From NCBI GenBank assembly GCA_038199375.1, contig JBBPZA010000005.1, forward strand, positions 5,790 to 69,789: a stretch of 64,000 bases of DNA. The letters are read 5' to 3'. Shown piece by piece: positions 7,834 to 16,324 of the stretch; position 1 is the stretch's first letter, and each line of letters begins with the position of its first letter. A model generated the notes under the pieces. The model was not told the DNA's origin. It saw only the letters and a program-made list of their open reading frames with translations, and ran no database searches. Source of the stretch: JBBPZA01 sp038199375. Its GTDB lineage: Bacteria; Actinomycetota; Thermoleophilia; Solirubrobacterales; Solirubrobacteraceae. The position numbers were made by a program, and so were the translations under genes.

Positions 7834-8718
7834 ATGCGCGACGAGGCGACCTTCCGCGTCAAGACCGGGCTGGCCGAGATGCTCAAGGGCGGCGTGATCA
7901 TGGACGTCGTCGACGCCGACCAGGCTCAGGTGGCGCAGGAGTCGGGCGCGGCCGCGGTGATGGCGCTCGAGCGGGTGCCCGCAGACATCCGGCGCGACGG
8001 AGGCGTCGCGCGCATGTCCGACCCGAGCATGGTCAAGGGCATCCAGGAGACGGTCTCGATCCCCGTGATGGCCAAGGCGCGCATCGGGCACTTCGTCGAG
8101 GCCCAGATCCTTCAGGCGCTCGAGGTCGACTATGTGGACGAGTCGGAAGTGTTGACGCCCGCCGACGAGGCCAACCACATCGACAAGTGGGCCTTCGAGG
8201 TCCCGTTCGTGTGCGGTGCGACCAACCTCGGCGAGGCGCTGCGGCGGATCGCCGAGGGCGCCGCGATGATTCGCTCCAAGGGCGAGGCGGGAACCGGGGA
8301 CGTCTCGGAGGCCGTGCGCCACATGCGCGCGATCAACGGCGAGATGCGCCGGATCGGAGCCCTCGGGGAGGACGAGCTGGCTACCGCGGCCAAGGAGCTC
8401 GGCGCTTCGCTGGACCTCGTCCGCGCGGTCCATCGCGAGGGCCGCCTGCCGGTCGTGCTCTTCTGCGCGGGAGGCATCGCCACGCCCGCGGACGCCGCGC
8501 TCATGATGGCGCTGGGCGCCGAGGGCGTCTTCGTCGGCTCAGGCATCTTCAAGTCCGAGGATCCCGCCACCCGGGCGCGGGCGATCGTCGAGGCGACCAC
8601 CCACTTCGGAGACCCCGAGCGCGTCGCGGCCGCGAGCGCCGGCCTCGGCGGCGCGATGACCAGCCTGGAGGCGCGCAAGCTGGGAGAGGAGCAGCTCCTC
8701 GCCGGCCGCGGCTGGTGA
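7834..8718 (+). CDS. pdxS: pyridoxal 5'-phosphate synthase subunit PdxS
   Basis: A 294-residue (beta/alpha)8-barrel protein, full length for the family and highly conserved. GLAEMLKGGVIMDVVDADQA contains the Asp and Lys that bind ribose 5-phosphate, VMAKARIGH the Schiff-base lysine, and AAMIRSKGEAGTGDV the second lysine that passes on the intermediate. PdxS condenses ribose 5-phosphate, glyceraldehyde 3-phosphate and ammonia to PLP, taking ammonia from the PdxT glutaminase encoded 7 bp downstream. Twelve PdxS and twelve PdxT subunits make the complex. Confidence 0.97.
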   Translation: MRDEATFRVKTGLAEMLKGGVIMDVVDADQAQVAQESGAAAVMALERVPADIRRDGGVARMSDPSMVKGIQETVSIPVMAKARIGHFVEAQILQALEVDYVDESEVLTPADEANHIDKWAFEVPFVCGATNLGEALRRIAEGAAMIRSKGEAGTGDVSEAVRHMRAINGEMRRIGALGEDELATAAKELGASLDLVRAVHREGRLPVVLFCAGGIATPADAALMMALGAEGVFVGSGIFKSEDPATRARAIVEATTHFGDPERVAAASAGLGGAMTSLEARKLGEEQLLAGRGW

Positions 8719-8725
8719 CCCTGAC

Positions 8726-9295
8726 GTGAAGATCGGCGTCCTGGCGATCCAGGGCGACTTCGAGGCTCACGCGCGGCTGCTTCGTAGGCTCCGGGCCGAG
8801 GCGGTGGAGGTGCGCGTGCCGCACGAGCTCGACGGCCTCGACGGACTGGTCATTCCCGGCGGCGAGTCCACCGTCATGACCCTGGGGATCGAGCGCGAGG
8901 GCCTCGCCGAGCCGATCCGGGCGCTCGCGCGCGCCGGGACGCCGGTACTCGGCACCTGTGCGGGGATGATCATGCTCGACCGCGAGCACCTCGACCTCAT
9001 GGACGTGCTCGCGCAGCGCAACGCCTTCGGCCGGCAAGTGCGCAGCTTCGAGACGGACCTCGAGGTCGAAGGGATCGAGGGCGAGCCACTGCGGGCGGTG
9101 TTCATCCGGGCGCCGTGGATTAAGGAGCACGGGGCGGGCGTCAGGGTCCTCGCAACGGTCGACGGCCACCCGGTGGCCGTGCGTGAGAGGAGCCTCCTCG
9201 CCGTCGCCTTCCACCCCGAGGTCGCCGGCGAGGGACGCGTGCACGAGCTCTTCCTCGGCCTCGTATCTTCGCGGGTCTGGGACGTGGCGGGGTAG
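8726..9295 (+). CDS. pdxT: pyridoxal 5'-phosphate synthase glutaminase subunit PdxT
   Basis: A 189-residue class I glutamine amidotransferase with GTG start. KIGVLAIQGDFEAH is the standard N-terminus, IPGGESTVMTLG forms the oxyanion region, GTCAGMIMLDRE carries the nucleophilic Cys, and AVAFHPEVAGEGR the His and Glu of the triad. It hydrolyses glutamine and channels ammonia to PdxS, with which it forms an operon. Confidence 0.96.
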   Translation: MKIGVLAIQGDFEAHARLLRRLRAEAVEVRVPHELDGLDGLVIPGGESTVMTLGIEREGLAEPIRALARAGTPVLGTCAGMIMLDREHLDLMDVLAQRNAFGRQVRSFETDLEVEGIEGEPLRAVFIRAPWIKEHGAGVRVLATVDGHPVAVRERSLLAVAFHPEVAGEGRVHELFLGLVSSRVWDVAG

Positions 9296-9353
9296 ACGCC
9301 TTCGGGGGCGACGGTTAGCGTCTGCTCCAACCGAAACCTAGGGAGACCCTTAT

Positions 9354-9857
9354 ATGGCAGAAGAAGTACAGATCCGCGGGACGCAGGAGATCGCCAAGAT
9401 CCGCAACCCGCTGGCGCCGGCGCTGCTCTGGATTCCGACGCTCGGGATCTACTACTTCATCTGGTGGTACAAGGTGAACAAGGAGATGGCCGCCCTCGGC
9501 AAGGCCACCGGCCGGACCGAGGAGCTCGGCGACAATCCCACCACTTCGCTGATGGCGGTTCTCTTCGGCTGGATGATCATCGTCCCGCCATACATCTCGC
9601 ACTACAAGGGGTTCAAGCGCCAGCAGGCGCTGCGCAGCATGACCACGCCGGGCGACGACGGGATGGATGCGGTTCTCGGGATACTCCTCACGATCGTCTT
9701 CGCTCCGGTGGCCTTCTACATCGTCCAGGAGAGCCTGAACAAGGGGTGGCGGGCCCAGTCGGGGGGCGGCGGTCAGGTCGGCCCGGGCGGCCAAGCTCTC
9801 GGCCTTCCCCAGCAGCAGCAAGGCCAGTACCAGCCCGGCCAGTACTCGCAGCAGTAG
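9354..9857 (+). CDS. DUF4234 membrane protein with Gln-rich tail
   Basis: A 167-residue protein with ribosome site GGGAG at 9341-9345. Residues 15-120 carry three or four membrane segments (LAPALLWIPTLGIYYFIWWY, LMAVLFGWMIIVPPYISHY, AVLGILLTIVFAPVAFYIV). The YYFIWWYK(V/T)N motif is the signature of DUF4234, a family of unknown function. The C-terminal 35 residues are Gly/Gln/Pro-rich (QQQQGQYQPGQYSQQ) and likely disordered. It stands alone after pdxT and ends at a strong hairpin. Confidence 0.8.
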   Translation: MAEEVQIRGTQEIAKIRNPLAPALLWIPTLGIYYFIWWYKVNKEMAALGKATGRTEELGDNPTTSLMAVLFGWMIIVPPYISHYKGFKRQQALRSMTTPGDDGMDAVLGILLTIVFAPVAFYIVQESLNKGWRAQSGGGGQVGPGGQALGLPQQQQGQYQPGQYSQQ

Positions 9858-9880
9858 AGCTCCGGATTCCTCGACGGAGA

Positions 9881-9905
9881 GCGGGGCGCCCCCGGGGCGC
9901 CCCGC
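9881..9905. terminator. strong bidirectional hairpin
   Basis: GCGGGGCGCC (9881-9890) pairs perfectly with GGCGCCCCGC (9896-9905) across a CCCGG loop, between the convergent DUF4234 and P5C dehydrogenase genes. The stop codon of the latter (9905-9907) touches the stem. Confidence 0.7.
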
Positions 9906-11479
9906 TATTCCACGACCAGTCCGTGGCGCATCGTGTTCTCGGTCACGACGCGCGGCTCGACGAATGCCGCGAGGTAGTCGGGCCCGCCCGCCTTGCTTCC
10001 GGTCCCCGACAGGCGGTTGCCCCCGAAGGGCTGCCGGCTGACCATGGCGCCGGTGATCGAGCGGTTGACGTAGAGGTTGCCGACCGGGGAGCGTCTCGCC
10101 ACCGCGTCGACCGTCCGCGGGTTGCGGGAGAAGAGTCCGCCAGTGAGCGCGAAGGGGAGGGAGTCGACGACCTCGCACGCCTCCTCGACGGAGGCCACCC
10201 GGTCGACGGCGAGCAGCGGACCGAAGACCTCCTCGCGCACGACCGGGGAATCGGGTGGGAGCTCGGTGAGCACCGTTGGTGGGCAGAACCAGCCGGTGTC
10301 GGGAATGTCGTGATGCGAGGCGACGATGCGGCCATCGCGCGCGCCGCGCCGCGCGTAGTCGAGGACGCGCTCCCGGGCGGCGCGCTCGATCACCGGCGGA
10401 ACGTCGCAGCCCGGGCGCTCGGCGCGATCGACGACGAGCAGCTCGACGGCCCCGGCGAGGCGCTCGAGCAGCGTGTCGGCGATCTCCTCGTGGGCGAGCA
10501 CACGGGCGGCGGCAGAGCATTTCTGGCCCGCGTAGGAGAAGGCCGAGGACACGATCGCCGGGACCGCCTCGTCGAGGTCTGCATCTGCGTCGACGATCAC
10601 GCAGTTCTTGCCGCCCATCTCGGCGACGACGCGTTTGAGGTGTCGCTGGCCGTCGGGCACCTCGGACGCCCGGCGAACGATCTCCAGACCGACGGCCGCC
10701 GAGCCGGTGAAGGCGACGGTGTGGACGCCAGGGTGGCGCACGAGCGCTGAGCCGACGTCGCCCTCGCCGGGCAGGAGTGACAGCGCGTCGGGGGGCACTC
10801 CGGCCTCGCGAAGCGCCGTGACGAGCTCCAGCGCGCAGCCCGGGGCCTGCTCGGCGGGCTTGAGGATCGCCGCGTTGCCGGTCGCCAGCGCCGCGGCGGT
10901 CATGCCGCAGGGAATCGCGAACGGGAAGTTCCACGGCGAGATCACCGCGACGACGCCCCGCGGCACGTAGCGTAGCTCGTTGCGCTCGCCGGGGAGCTGG
11001 AGCAGGGGCCGCCCGTGCTCGAGCTCGATCGCGCCGCGCGCGTAGTACTCGAGGAAGTCAATCGCCTCGCAGACGTCGGCGTCGGCCTCGGGCCACGGCT
11101 TGGCGCACTCGCGGACGGCCAGCGCCGCGAGCTCGAGCCGGCGGTCGCGGAGCAGGCCCGCCGCCGTCACGAGCACCTGGGCCCGCTCCGTCGCGGGTCG
11201 CTCGCTCCAGGGCGCCAGCGCGCGCGAGGCCGCGACGACCGCGGAGTCGACCTCTGCCGGCGTGGCGGGCGACGCGAGCGCTACGGTCCGGTCGGGCTCG
11301 CCCGGATCGCTCGAAACGAGCTCCTCGCCCTCGCGGCGGTCCTCGCCGATCCACACGGGCACGCGCAGCGGAAGTCGTGCATCGAGGTCCGCGAGCGCGC
11401 CGCCGAGCCGGTCGCGGACCGCCGCCCGGCGCAGCTCGAGGACCGGCTCGTTGGCGAAGGGGGGAAGGGAGCTATTCAC
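9905..11479 (-). CDS. rocA: 1-pyrroline-5-carboxylate dehydrogenase
   Basis: A 524-residue aldehyde dehydrogenase of the P5C/PutA-C branch with GTG start. AVISPWNFPFAIPCGMTAAA and GNAAILKPAEQAP bind NAD; Glu287 in VVAEMGGKN and Cys321 in YAGQKCSAAAR are the catalytic pair; GNLYVNRSITGAMVSRQPFG is a P5C-dehydrogenase signature. It oxidises glutamate semialdehyde/P5C to glutamate with NAD+. The proline dehydrogenase gene lies 124 bp upstream on the same strand, so this is the second step of proline catabolism, encoded as a separate protein rather than a PutA fusion. Confidence 0.94.
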   Translation of the reverse strand: MNSSLPPFANEPVLELRRAAVRDRLGGALADLDARLPLRVPVWIGEDRREGEELVSSDPGEPDRTVALASPATPAEVDSAVVAASRALAPWSERPATERAQVLVTAAGLLRDRRLELAALAVRECAKPWPEADADVCEAIDFLEYYARGAIELEHGRPLLQLPGERNELRYVPRGVVAVISPWNFPFAIPCGMTAAALATGNAAILKPAEQAPGCALELVTALREAGVPPDALSLLPGEGDVGSALVRHPGVHTVAFTGSAAVGLEIVRRASEVPDGQRHLKRVVAEMGGKNCVIVDADADLDEAVPAIVSSAFSYAGQKCSAAARVLAHEEIADTLLERLAGAVELLVVDRAERPGCDVPPVIERAARERVLDYARRGARDGRIVASHHDIPDTGWFCPPTVLTELPPDSPVVREEVFGPLLAVDRVASVEEACEVVDSLPFALTGGLFSRNPRTVDAVARRSPVGNLYVNRSITGAMVSRQPFGGNRLSGTGSKAGGPDYLAAFVEPRVVTENTMRHGLVVE

Positions 11480-11603
11480 GGGGCGCGTACACAGACCGGC
11501 GACGAAGGAGGGCGGCCTCTCCCAGCCCGCGTTCTGCGCCGTCTCGACGACATCAGATGTAGTTCGGACAGCGCAGAACGCCGGGGACTGGTCCTGGGCT
11601 CGC

Positions 11604-13031
11604 TCATGGCGCGGCTAGGAGATCTTCCATGGGCGCTCCCTTGGCTTGGGCGGCCAGGAAGGATTCGTTGCTCGTGTTCTCCAGCAGGCGGCGGACGAGG
11701 TAGGCCATCCCCGCCACGAGCTCGCCGACCGGACAGTAGGCGCGGACGCGGAGGCTGCGGGCCGCGAGCGCCTCGGCGAGGTCGTCGCCCAGTCCGAGGA
11801 GAACCTGGAGCTCGAGGTCCTCGTCGGCTCCGCCCCTCACGCGGTTGTAGGCGATCGCGTGGGAGATCGAGCGCAGGTTGTGCGACGCGATCGCGACCCG
11901 CACCGCGGGCCGGGCGTCGAGGAGCGCCCGGGTGAGCGCCTCGAAGGTCCGGTCGGACTCGGCCTTGTCCTCGAAGACGGGCGGCGACCAGCCGTGCTGG
12001 CGGGCCTCGACCACCTCGTGGTCCCAGTAGGCGCCCTTGACCAGACGTACCATGAGCGGCGGGGTGCGGGGTCGCTCGCGCGCCCAGGCCAGGATCTGGG
12101 AGAGGTGCTCGGGCGATTCGCGCAGGTAGGCCTGGAGCACGAGCCCGGCCGAGGGCCCGTGCGCGAACTCGTCCTCGCTCAACAGGTCCAGGACCAGCTC
12201 TGAGACCGCGTCGCGCGAGTCCAGGGACTCGATGTCGATGTGCAGGTGGGCGCCCAGGTCGCGCGCGTGGCGCAGCAGCTCGCGCAGGCGCCCGGCGGCA
12301 TCTCGCTGGCCACGCTCGGGCGCGTCCGGGCGTAGCAGCGGCGTGAGCGCCGAGACCTTCACGCAGACGTTGGCGCGCGGCAGCGTGGCGGCGCCGTCGC
12401 GCTCGAGCAGCGGCTGGTGCTTCCAGGCAGCGGCGGCGGCGCTCACCGTGTCCAGCGCCTCGCGGCAGCGGAGCGCGTAGGCGTCGGCCTCGCCTTCGGT
12501 GACCGTCGCCTCGCCCAGCAGGTCAAGCGTTGAGGCGATCCCGCGCTCCCAGCGGCCCTTCAGCGCTCCGAGCGCGTCATGCGGGGTGTCTCCGACTATG
12601 AAGCGGTGGGCCATGCGGCGCACGGCCGCGGCGGCGGCCACCCCGAGGGCCGCCCGGCCTGCCCTCGTCGAGGACATCCGCATGGCGGCCTCCAGCGGCG
12701 GAGGTCGCTCGCCGACCTCCTCCAGGTAGCTGACCAGGTGAGAGGCCAGATCCTCCAGCGAGCGGCACGCGGGCACCACGTCGACGAAGCGAAAGAGCGC
12801 CGCGCGCAGCTGGTCGTCGCCCGAGGCGAGCTCCATGGCCTTGCCGTCGAGCGCCTTGAGCGGATGCGCCGCACGGGACGGGAAGGCGGCCGCCAGATCT
12901 CGGCCGACCGCCTGGATCTCACGCTCCAGCGTCGCGTCTGGCCCCACGCCCTCGACGATACCCGGTGGACGCGCGGGCCCCGCCCACTCGTCATGCCGGG
13001 CCCCTCGCTCGCCACGTGCCGGCCCGTTCAC
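11604..13031 (-). CDS. putA: proline dehydrogenase (FAD), long actinobacterial form
   Basis: Up to 475 residues; the start is uncertain (the frame opens at 13031, but a GTG near residue 29 is a reasonable choice). The C-terminal two thirds is the PRODH barrel: LPRANVCVKVSALTPLL, LGAHLHIDIESLDSRDAV, PLMVRLVKGAYWDHEVVEA, VRVAIASHNLRSISHAIAY, LGLGDDLAEAL and VRAYCPVGELVAGMAYLVRR followed by LLENTSNESFL, all close to the PutA PRODH domain. The N-terminal ~150 residues resemble the helical arm of PutA-type enzymes. It oxidises L-proline to P5C and passes electrons to quinone. Confidence 0.92.
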   Translation of the reverse strand: MNGPARGERGARHDEWAGPARPPGIVEGVGPDATLEREIQAVGRDLAAAFPSRAAHPLKALDGKAMELASGDDQLRAALFRFVDVVPACRSLEDLASHLVSYLEEVGERPPPLEAAMRMSSTRAGRAALGVAAAAAVRRMAHRFIVGDTPHDALGALKGRWERGIASTLDLLGEATVTEGEADAYALRCREALDTVSAAAAAWKHQPLLERDGAATLPRANVCVKVSALTPLLRPDAPERGQRDAAGRLRELLRHARDLGAHLHIDIESLDSRDAVSELVLDLLSEDEFAHGPSAGLVLQAYLRESPEHLSQILAWARERPRTPPLMVRLVKGAYWDHEVVEARQHGWSPPVFEDKAESDRTFEALTRALLDARPAVRVAIASHNLRSISHAIAYNRVRGGADEDLELQVLLGLGDDLAEALAARSLRVRAYCPVGELVAGMAYLVRRLLENTSNESFLAAQAKGAPMEDLLAAP

Positions 13032-13093
13032 TCGTCCTGTGTCGAGCCGCTCACGTATGTGACGGCTGCCCGCCCGTTACGCGCCGGCCCGGC

Positions 13094-13894
13094 TCACCCG
13101 CCGCGTTTGACCGCCCGTGCCCACAGGTCGAAGGCGCCGAGCCGCCTCGTCGGCCGTCTGGCCGCCAGCCGCCAGTACAGGGCGCGCGCCCGCTCGTCGG
13201 GCACGAAGTCCGCGTAGCGCATCGCGCCCGTCCAGACTTCCACGTCGGCGAAGGGCGCCGCCGTGAGGGCGCGGCGCAGCGAGCGGACCGTCTGCTCGTT
13301 GACGTGCATGCGGTGCTCGTAGGGGTTGCGCGGGTCGGCGGGCCAGCGCCGGCGTCGCGGCGGCCACGTGAGTCGCTGGAGCCGGTAGGTGACCTCGTAG
13401 ACCGTCCGGTTGGGCATGGTGTGGGCGATGAGGCGCCCGCTCGGCGCGAGCAGTCGCCATGCCTGGGCCAGCGCGAGGTCGAGCTCGGCGGGGGTGAGGT
13501 GCTCGACCACGTCGATCAGCGTGACCAGGTCGGTGATCCCGTCTTCGAGCGGCACGTCTCGCGCGTCGGCGAGGACGACCTCGCAGCGGTCCTCGACCCC
13601 GCGGGAGGCCAGCGTCTGCCTGGCGAGCCGCACCGCATCGTGCGAGTACTCCACCCCGATCGCCCGGGCGGCGCCGCGCTCGGCCGCCACCGCCAGCAGC
13701 TCCCCGCGGCCGGTGCCGAGGTCGAGCACCACCTCGCCGGGGGCGAACCGCGCCATCTCCAGCGTTCCGGCGTATACACCCGACGCGCCTGCGCCGTCGG
13801 TCGCCGCCCACTCTTCGTAGCCGGCGCACGTCTCGCGGTAGTAGCGCTCGTCGTAGGCCTCGGGCGAGACGGCCGGGGGAGGGAGCGAGCTCAT
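13094..13894 (-). CDS. SAM-dependent methyltransferase (glycan cluster)
   Basis: A 266-residue protein from ATG 13894. Motif I is GEVVLDLGTGRGELLAVAAE, strand 2 ARAIGVEYSHDAVRLA, motif IV LVTLIDVVEHLTPAELDLAL and post-motif region SGRLIAHTMPNRTVYE. It looks like the methyltransferases found in polysaccharide and O-antigen loci. It faces a second methyltransferase gene at 13919, only 24 bp away, and the two appear to share overlapping -10 boxes. Substrate unknown. Confidence 0.8.
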   Translation of the reverse strand: MSSLPPPAVSPEAYDERYYRETCAGYEEWAATDGAGASGVYAGTLEMARFAPGEVVLDLGTGRGELLAVAAERGAARAIGVEYSHDAVRLARQTLASRGVEDRCEVVLADARDVPLEDGITDLVTLIDVVEHLTPAELDLALAQAWRLLAPSGRLIAHTMPNRTVYEVTYRLQRLTWPPRRRRWPADPRNPYEHRMHVNEQTVRSLRRALTAAPFADVEVWTGAMRYADFVPDERARALYWRLAARRPTRRLGAFDLWARAVKRGG

Positions 13895-13902
13895 CGGCCC
13901 CC

Positions 13903-13912
13903 AGCGTACGCT
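13903..13912. promoter_or_regulatory. palindromic overlapping -10 boxes of two divergent genes
   Basis: AGCGTACGCT is a perfect palindrome that reads TACGCT on each strand. On + the box ends 6 nt before the GTG at 13919; on minus it ends 8 nt before the ATG at 13894. Only one direction could be occupied at a time, and both messages would be nearly leaderless. Confidence 0.45.
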
Positions 13913-13918
13913 CACTTG

Positions 13919-14713
13919 GTGCCATCCGACGACCATGCGGGCAAGCTCGCCGAGTGGAGCCGACGCGCCAAGTCGGTCCTGGCCCCCGGTCGCCGGCGCG
14001 CCGCGGCGACCCTCCGCCACGGCGGGCTGCGCTACGCCTGCCCGATCTGCCGGGGTCGCTTCCGCCGCTTCGAGCCGGCGCCCAACGGGCGGCCCAACGC
14101 CCGCTGTCCGCGCTGCGGCTCGCTCGAGCGCCACCGCCGCATCTGGCTCTACCTCCACACCCGTACGGAGCTCTTCAACCGGCCGACCCGGCTGCTCCAC
14201 GTGGCGCCCGAGCCCTGCCTGACCGAGCGGCTGCGCGCATCGCCGACCGTCGACTACCTGAGCGGCGACCTGACGCCCGGGGTCGGGATGGTCACCCTCG
14301 ACCTCACAAGCCTCCACTTCGCCGACGCGAGCTTCGACGCGGTGCTCTGCCTGCACGTCCTCGAGCACGTCCCCGAGGATCGAACGGCGATGAAGGAGCT
14401 CCACCGCGTGCTGCGCCCTGGCGGGTGGTGCCTGGTCGAGGTCCCGCTTCGAGGCGAGGAGACCGTCGAGGGGTGGCCGGGGATGTCGGGCGAGGAGCGC
14501 GAGCGCCGCTTCTACCAGTCAGACCACGAGCGCCTGTACGGCCGGGGCGACCTGGCCAGGCGGCTCGAGACGGCGGGCTTCAGGGTCCAGGTCGACGTCT
14601 ACCGCGATGAGCTGGCGCCAGAGGTGCGCCGCCGCCACCGCCTCGCGCTGGACCTCGGCCCTGAGGTCGCCGCCAGCGACGAGCCGTGGATCACCTTTCG
14701 CTGCTCTCGCTGA
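13919..14713 (+). CDS. SAM-dependent methyltransferase with N-terminal zinc ribbon
   Basis: 264 residues from GTG 13919 (6 nt after a TACGCT box). A four-Cys zinc ribbon near residues 40-70 (YACPICRGRF and RCPRCGSLERHR) precedes the methyltransferase fold: TRLLHVAPEPCLTERLRA, SFDAVLCLHVLEHVPEDRTA, ELHRVLRPGGWCLVEVPL. The zinc-ribbon plus VAPE arrangement occurs in methyltransferases of sugar-modification loci in many bacteria. It is divergent from the methyltransferase at 13094 and followed 35 bp later by an acyltransferase gene. Confidence 0.8.
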   Translation: MPSDDHAGKLAEWSRRAKSVLAPGRRRAAATLRHGGLRYACPICRGRFRRFEPAPNGRPNARCPRCGSLERHRRIWLYLHTRTELFNRPTRLLHVAPEPCLTERLRASPTVDYLSGDLTPGVGMVTLDLTSLHFADASFDAVLCLHVLEHVPEDRTAMKELHRVLRPGGWCLVEVPLRGEETVEGWPGMSGEERERRFYQSDHERLYGRGDLARRLETAGFRVQVDVYRDELAPEVRRRHRLALDLGPEVAASDEPWITFRCSR

Positions 14714-14736
14714 CCCGTCGGCGCGTCCCCGGGCAT

Positions 14737-14742
14737 TACGCT
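14737..14742 (+). promoter_or_regulatory. -10 box of the acyltransferase gene, leaderless
   Basis: TACGCT ends 6 nt before the ATG at 14749, which has no ribosome site upstream. Confidence 0.4.
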
Positions 14743-14748
14743 GCGCCC

Positions 14749-15393
14749 ATGCTCGGCCGCGCCCGGCGCTTCGCGCACGACCTGCCCAGGCGCATCGGCT
14801 ACGGCCGCGGGCCGATGCTGATGTCCGACCTGCGCAGGCGATGGGTGCTCTTCCGCCATCCCCACGCGACGATCCGCTTCGAGGGCCCCGTCTACCTGGG
14901 TCCCGGCTTCAGCCTCCACATGCCCGACGGCGGGGAGTTCATCGTCGGACCGGGGGTCGAGTTTCGCCGCGGGTTTCGCGCGGAGGTCGGGCCGCAGGGG
15001 CGGGTGACGATCGGCGCCGGATCGGTGTTCACCTACTACGTCCTCATCCAGTGCTCGACGACGATCGAGATCGGCGAGCGGGCGATGTTCGGCCAGTCGA
15101 CGATCGTCGTGGACGGCAATCACCGCTTCCGCGACCTGACCAAGCCGATGCTCGCCCAGGGCTATGACTTCCGGGCGATTCACATCGCTGACGACGCGAC
15201 GATCACGACGAAGTGCACGATCATCGCCGACGTCGGCGAGCGGGCCTTTGTCGGCGCCAACTCGGTCGTCCTCCGGGATGTACCGCCGTTCACGGTCGCG
15301 GCCGGGGTCCCCGCGAAGCCGATCGACTACTTCGGCCCGCCGGGCTCGGAGCCCGCCGAGCTCGCGGCGCGCTCGGGCGACGGAGGCTCCTGA
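14749..15393 (+). CDS. hexapeptide-repeat acyltransferase (WbbJ/LacA type)
   Basis: A 214-residue left-handed beta-helix protein. Repeats of the form (I/V/L)-G-x4 run through the centre (ATIRFEGPVYLGPGFSLHMP, GQGRVTIGAGSVF, TTIEIGERAMFGQSTIVVDG) and end with the acetyltransferase tail VGERAFVGANSVVLRDVPPF and AAGVPAKPIDYFG. Catalytic His is probably in VDGNHRFRD. Such enzymes O- or N-acetylate sugars using acetyl-CoA. Its last 67 bp overlap the 3' end of the convergent glycosyltransferase gene. Confidence 0.86.
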   Translation: MLGRARRFAHDLPRRIGYGRGPMLMSDLRRRWVLFRHPHATIRFEGPVYLGPGFSLHMPDGGEFIVGPGVEFRRGFRAEVGPQGRVTIGAGSVFTYYVLIQCSTTIEIGERAMFGQSTIVVDGNHRFRDLTKPMLAQGYDFRAIHIADDATITTKCTIIADVGERAFVGANSVVLRDVPPFTVAAGVPAKPIDYFGPPGSEPAELAARSGDGGS

Positions 15394-16304
15394 TCGGCCC
15401 CCGCTCGCGCCCACGCGTCCAGGAAGGCGGGGGCCAGCGCCTGGCGGTAGGAGAGCTCGGCACGCCGGCGCACCGCCGGCCCGGCGAGCGGCACGCGGGG
15501 CGGCACCCATGGCGCAAGGCGGGCGCCCCATCCGCGCCCGGCCGGAATCGCGGCCGCCTCGCTGAAGAGGTCGTGGAAGTAGGGGCGCACGTCGGGGTAG
15601 CGGGCCGCGAAGCGGCGCTCGGCCGCGGCGATCGCCGCGACGCGCTCGCCGTAGTCCTCGAGCGTGGGGGCGTGGAGGTGCTCGCCCACCGCCTCGCGGT
15701 CGTAGCGCAGGCGCAGGCCGAGGTCCGCCAGTCGCCGGCCGAGGTCGAGGTCCTCGTAGAGGAAGGGAAACGCCTCCTCGTCGAAGCCGCCCGAGCGCTC
15801 GAGCAGCGAGCGCTTGAGCGAGACGTTCGCGGTGTAGAGGTGCGCCCAGCCCGCCCACTCGCCGACGATCGCGGAGAAGTGGAAGTGTACGCCGCGGTCG
15901 AGCCAGCGCATGAACGGCGTGACGCGCAGCTCGGGTGCCCAGCGGACGTGGCCGAGGCAGCCGACCTCCTCCTGGGGGTGCTCCTCGTGGCGGGCCCGGT
16001 GGCGCTCGATCAGCCGCAGCGTGGCGAGCACGTCGTCTCCGAGGAAGAGCACCAGCGGTGCGCCTGCAGCACGCCAGCCCGCGTTGCGCGCCGCCGAGGC
16101 GCCCGGGCGCCCGCCGCACACCATCCGGCCCCCGGGCAGGCGTGCGGCGAGGAGCCGGTCGACCCCCTCGGGATCGGGCTCGAGCGCGTCGGCGGCCACG
16201 ACCACCTCGACGTCCTCGGCAGCGTGCTCCGCGAGACGGTCGAGCGCACGAGCGAGCGTGACGTGCCGGCCGAGAGTGGGTATCACGATGCTCAGCCGCG
16301 GCAT
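15327..16304 (-). CDS. glycosyltransferase family 2
   Basis: 325 residues from ATG 16304. GT-A fold: MPRLSIVIPTLGRHVTLARA, GRPGASAARNAGWRAAGAP, PLVLFLGDDVLATLRLIERH (the DD pair takes the place of the usual DxD), and SLLERSGGFDEEAFPFLYED followed by LDLGRRLADLGLRL as the acceptor-side motif. It should transfer a sugar from a nucleotide sugar to a growing surface glycan at the cytosolic face. A TACCGT box on the same strand ends 7 nt before the start. The 3' end overlaps the acyltransferase gene tail to tail. Confidence 0.87.
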   Translation of the reverse strand: MPRLSIVIPTLGRHVTLARALDRLAEHAAEDVEVVVAADALEPDPEGVDRLLAARLPGGRMVCGGRPGASAARNAGWRAAGAPLVLFLGDDVLATLRLIERHRARHEEHPQEEVGCLGHVRWAPELRVTPFMRWLDRGVHFHFSAIVGEWAGWAHLYTANVSLKRSLLERSGGFDEEAFPFLYEDLDLGRRLADLGLRLRYDREAVGEHLHAPTLEDYGERVAAIAAAERRFAARYPDVRPYFHDLFSEAAAIPAGRGWGARLAPWVPPRVPLAGPAVRRRAELSYRQALAPAFLDAWARAGADQEPPSPERAASSAGSEPGGPK

Positions 16305-16311
16305 GACGCGA

Positions 16312-16317
16312 ACGGTA
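16312..16317 (-). promoter_or_regulatory. -10 box of the 15327-16304 glycosyltransferase, leaderless
   Basis: On the minus strand TACCGT ends 7 nt before the ATG at 16304. It also sits just upstream of the divergent methyltransferase GTG at 16325. Confidence 0.4.
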
Positions 16318-16324
16318 GAGCGCC

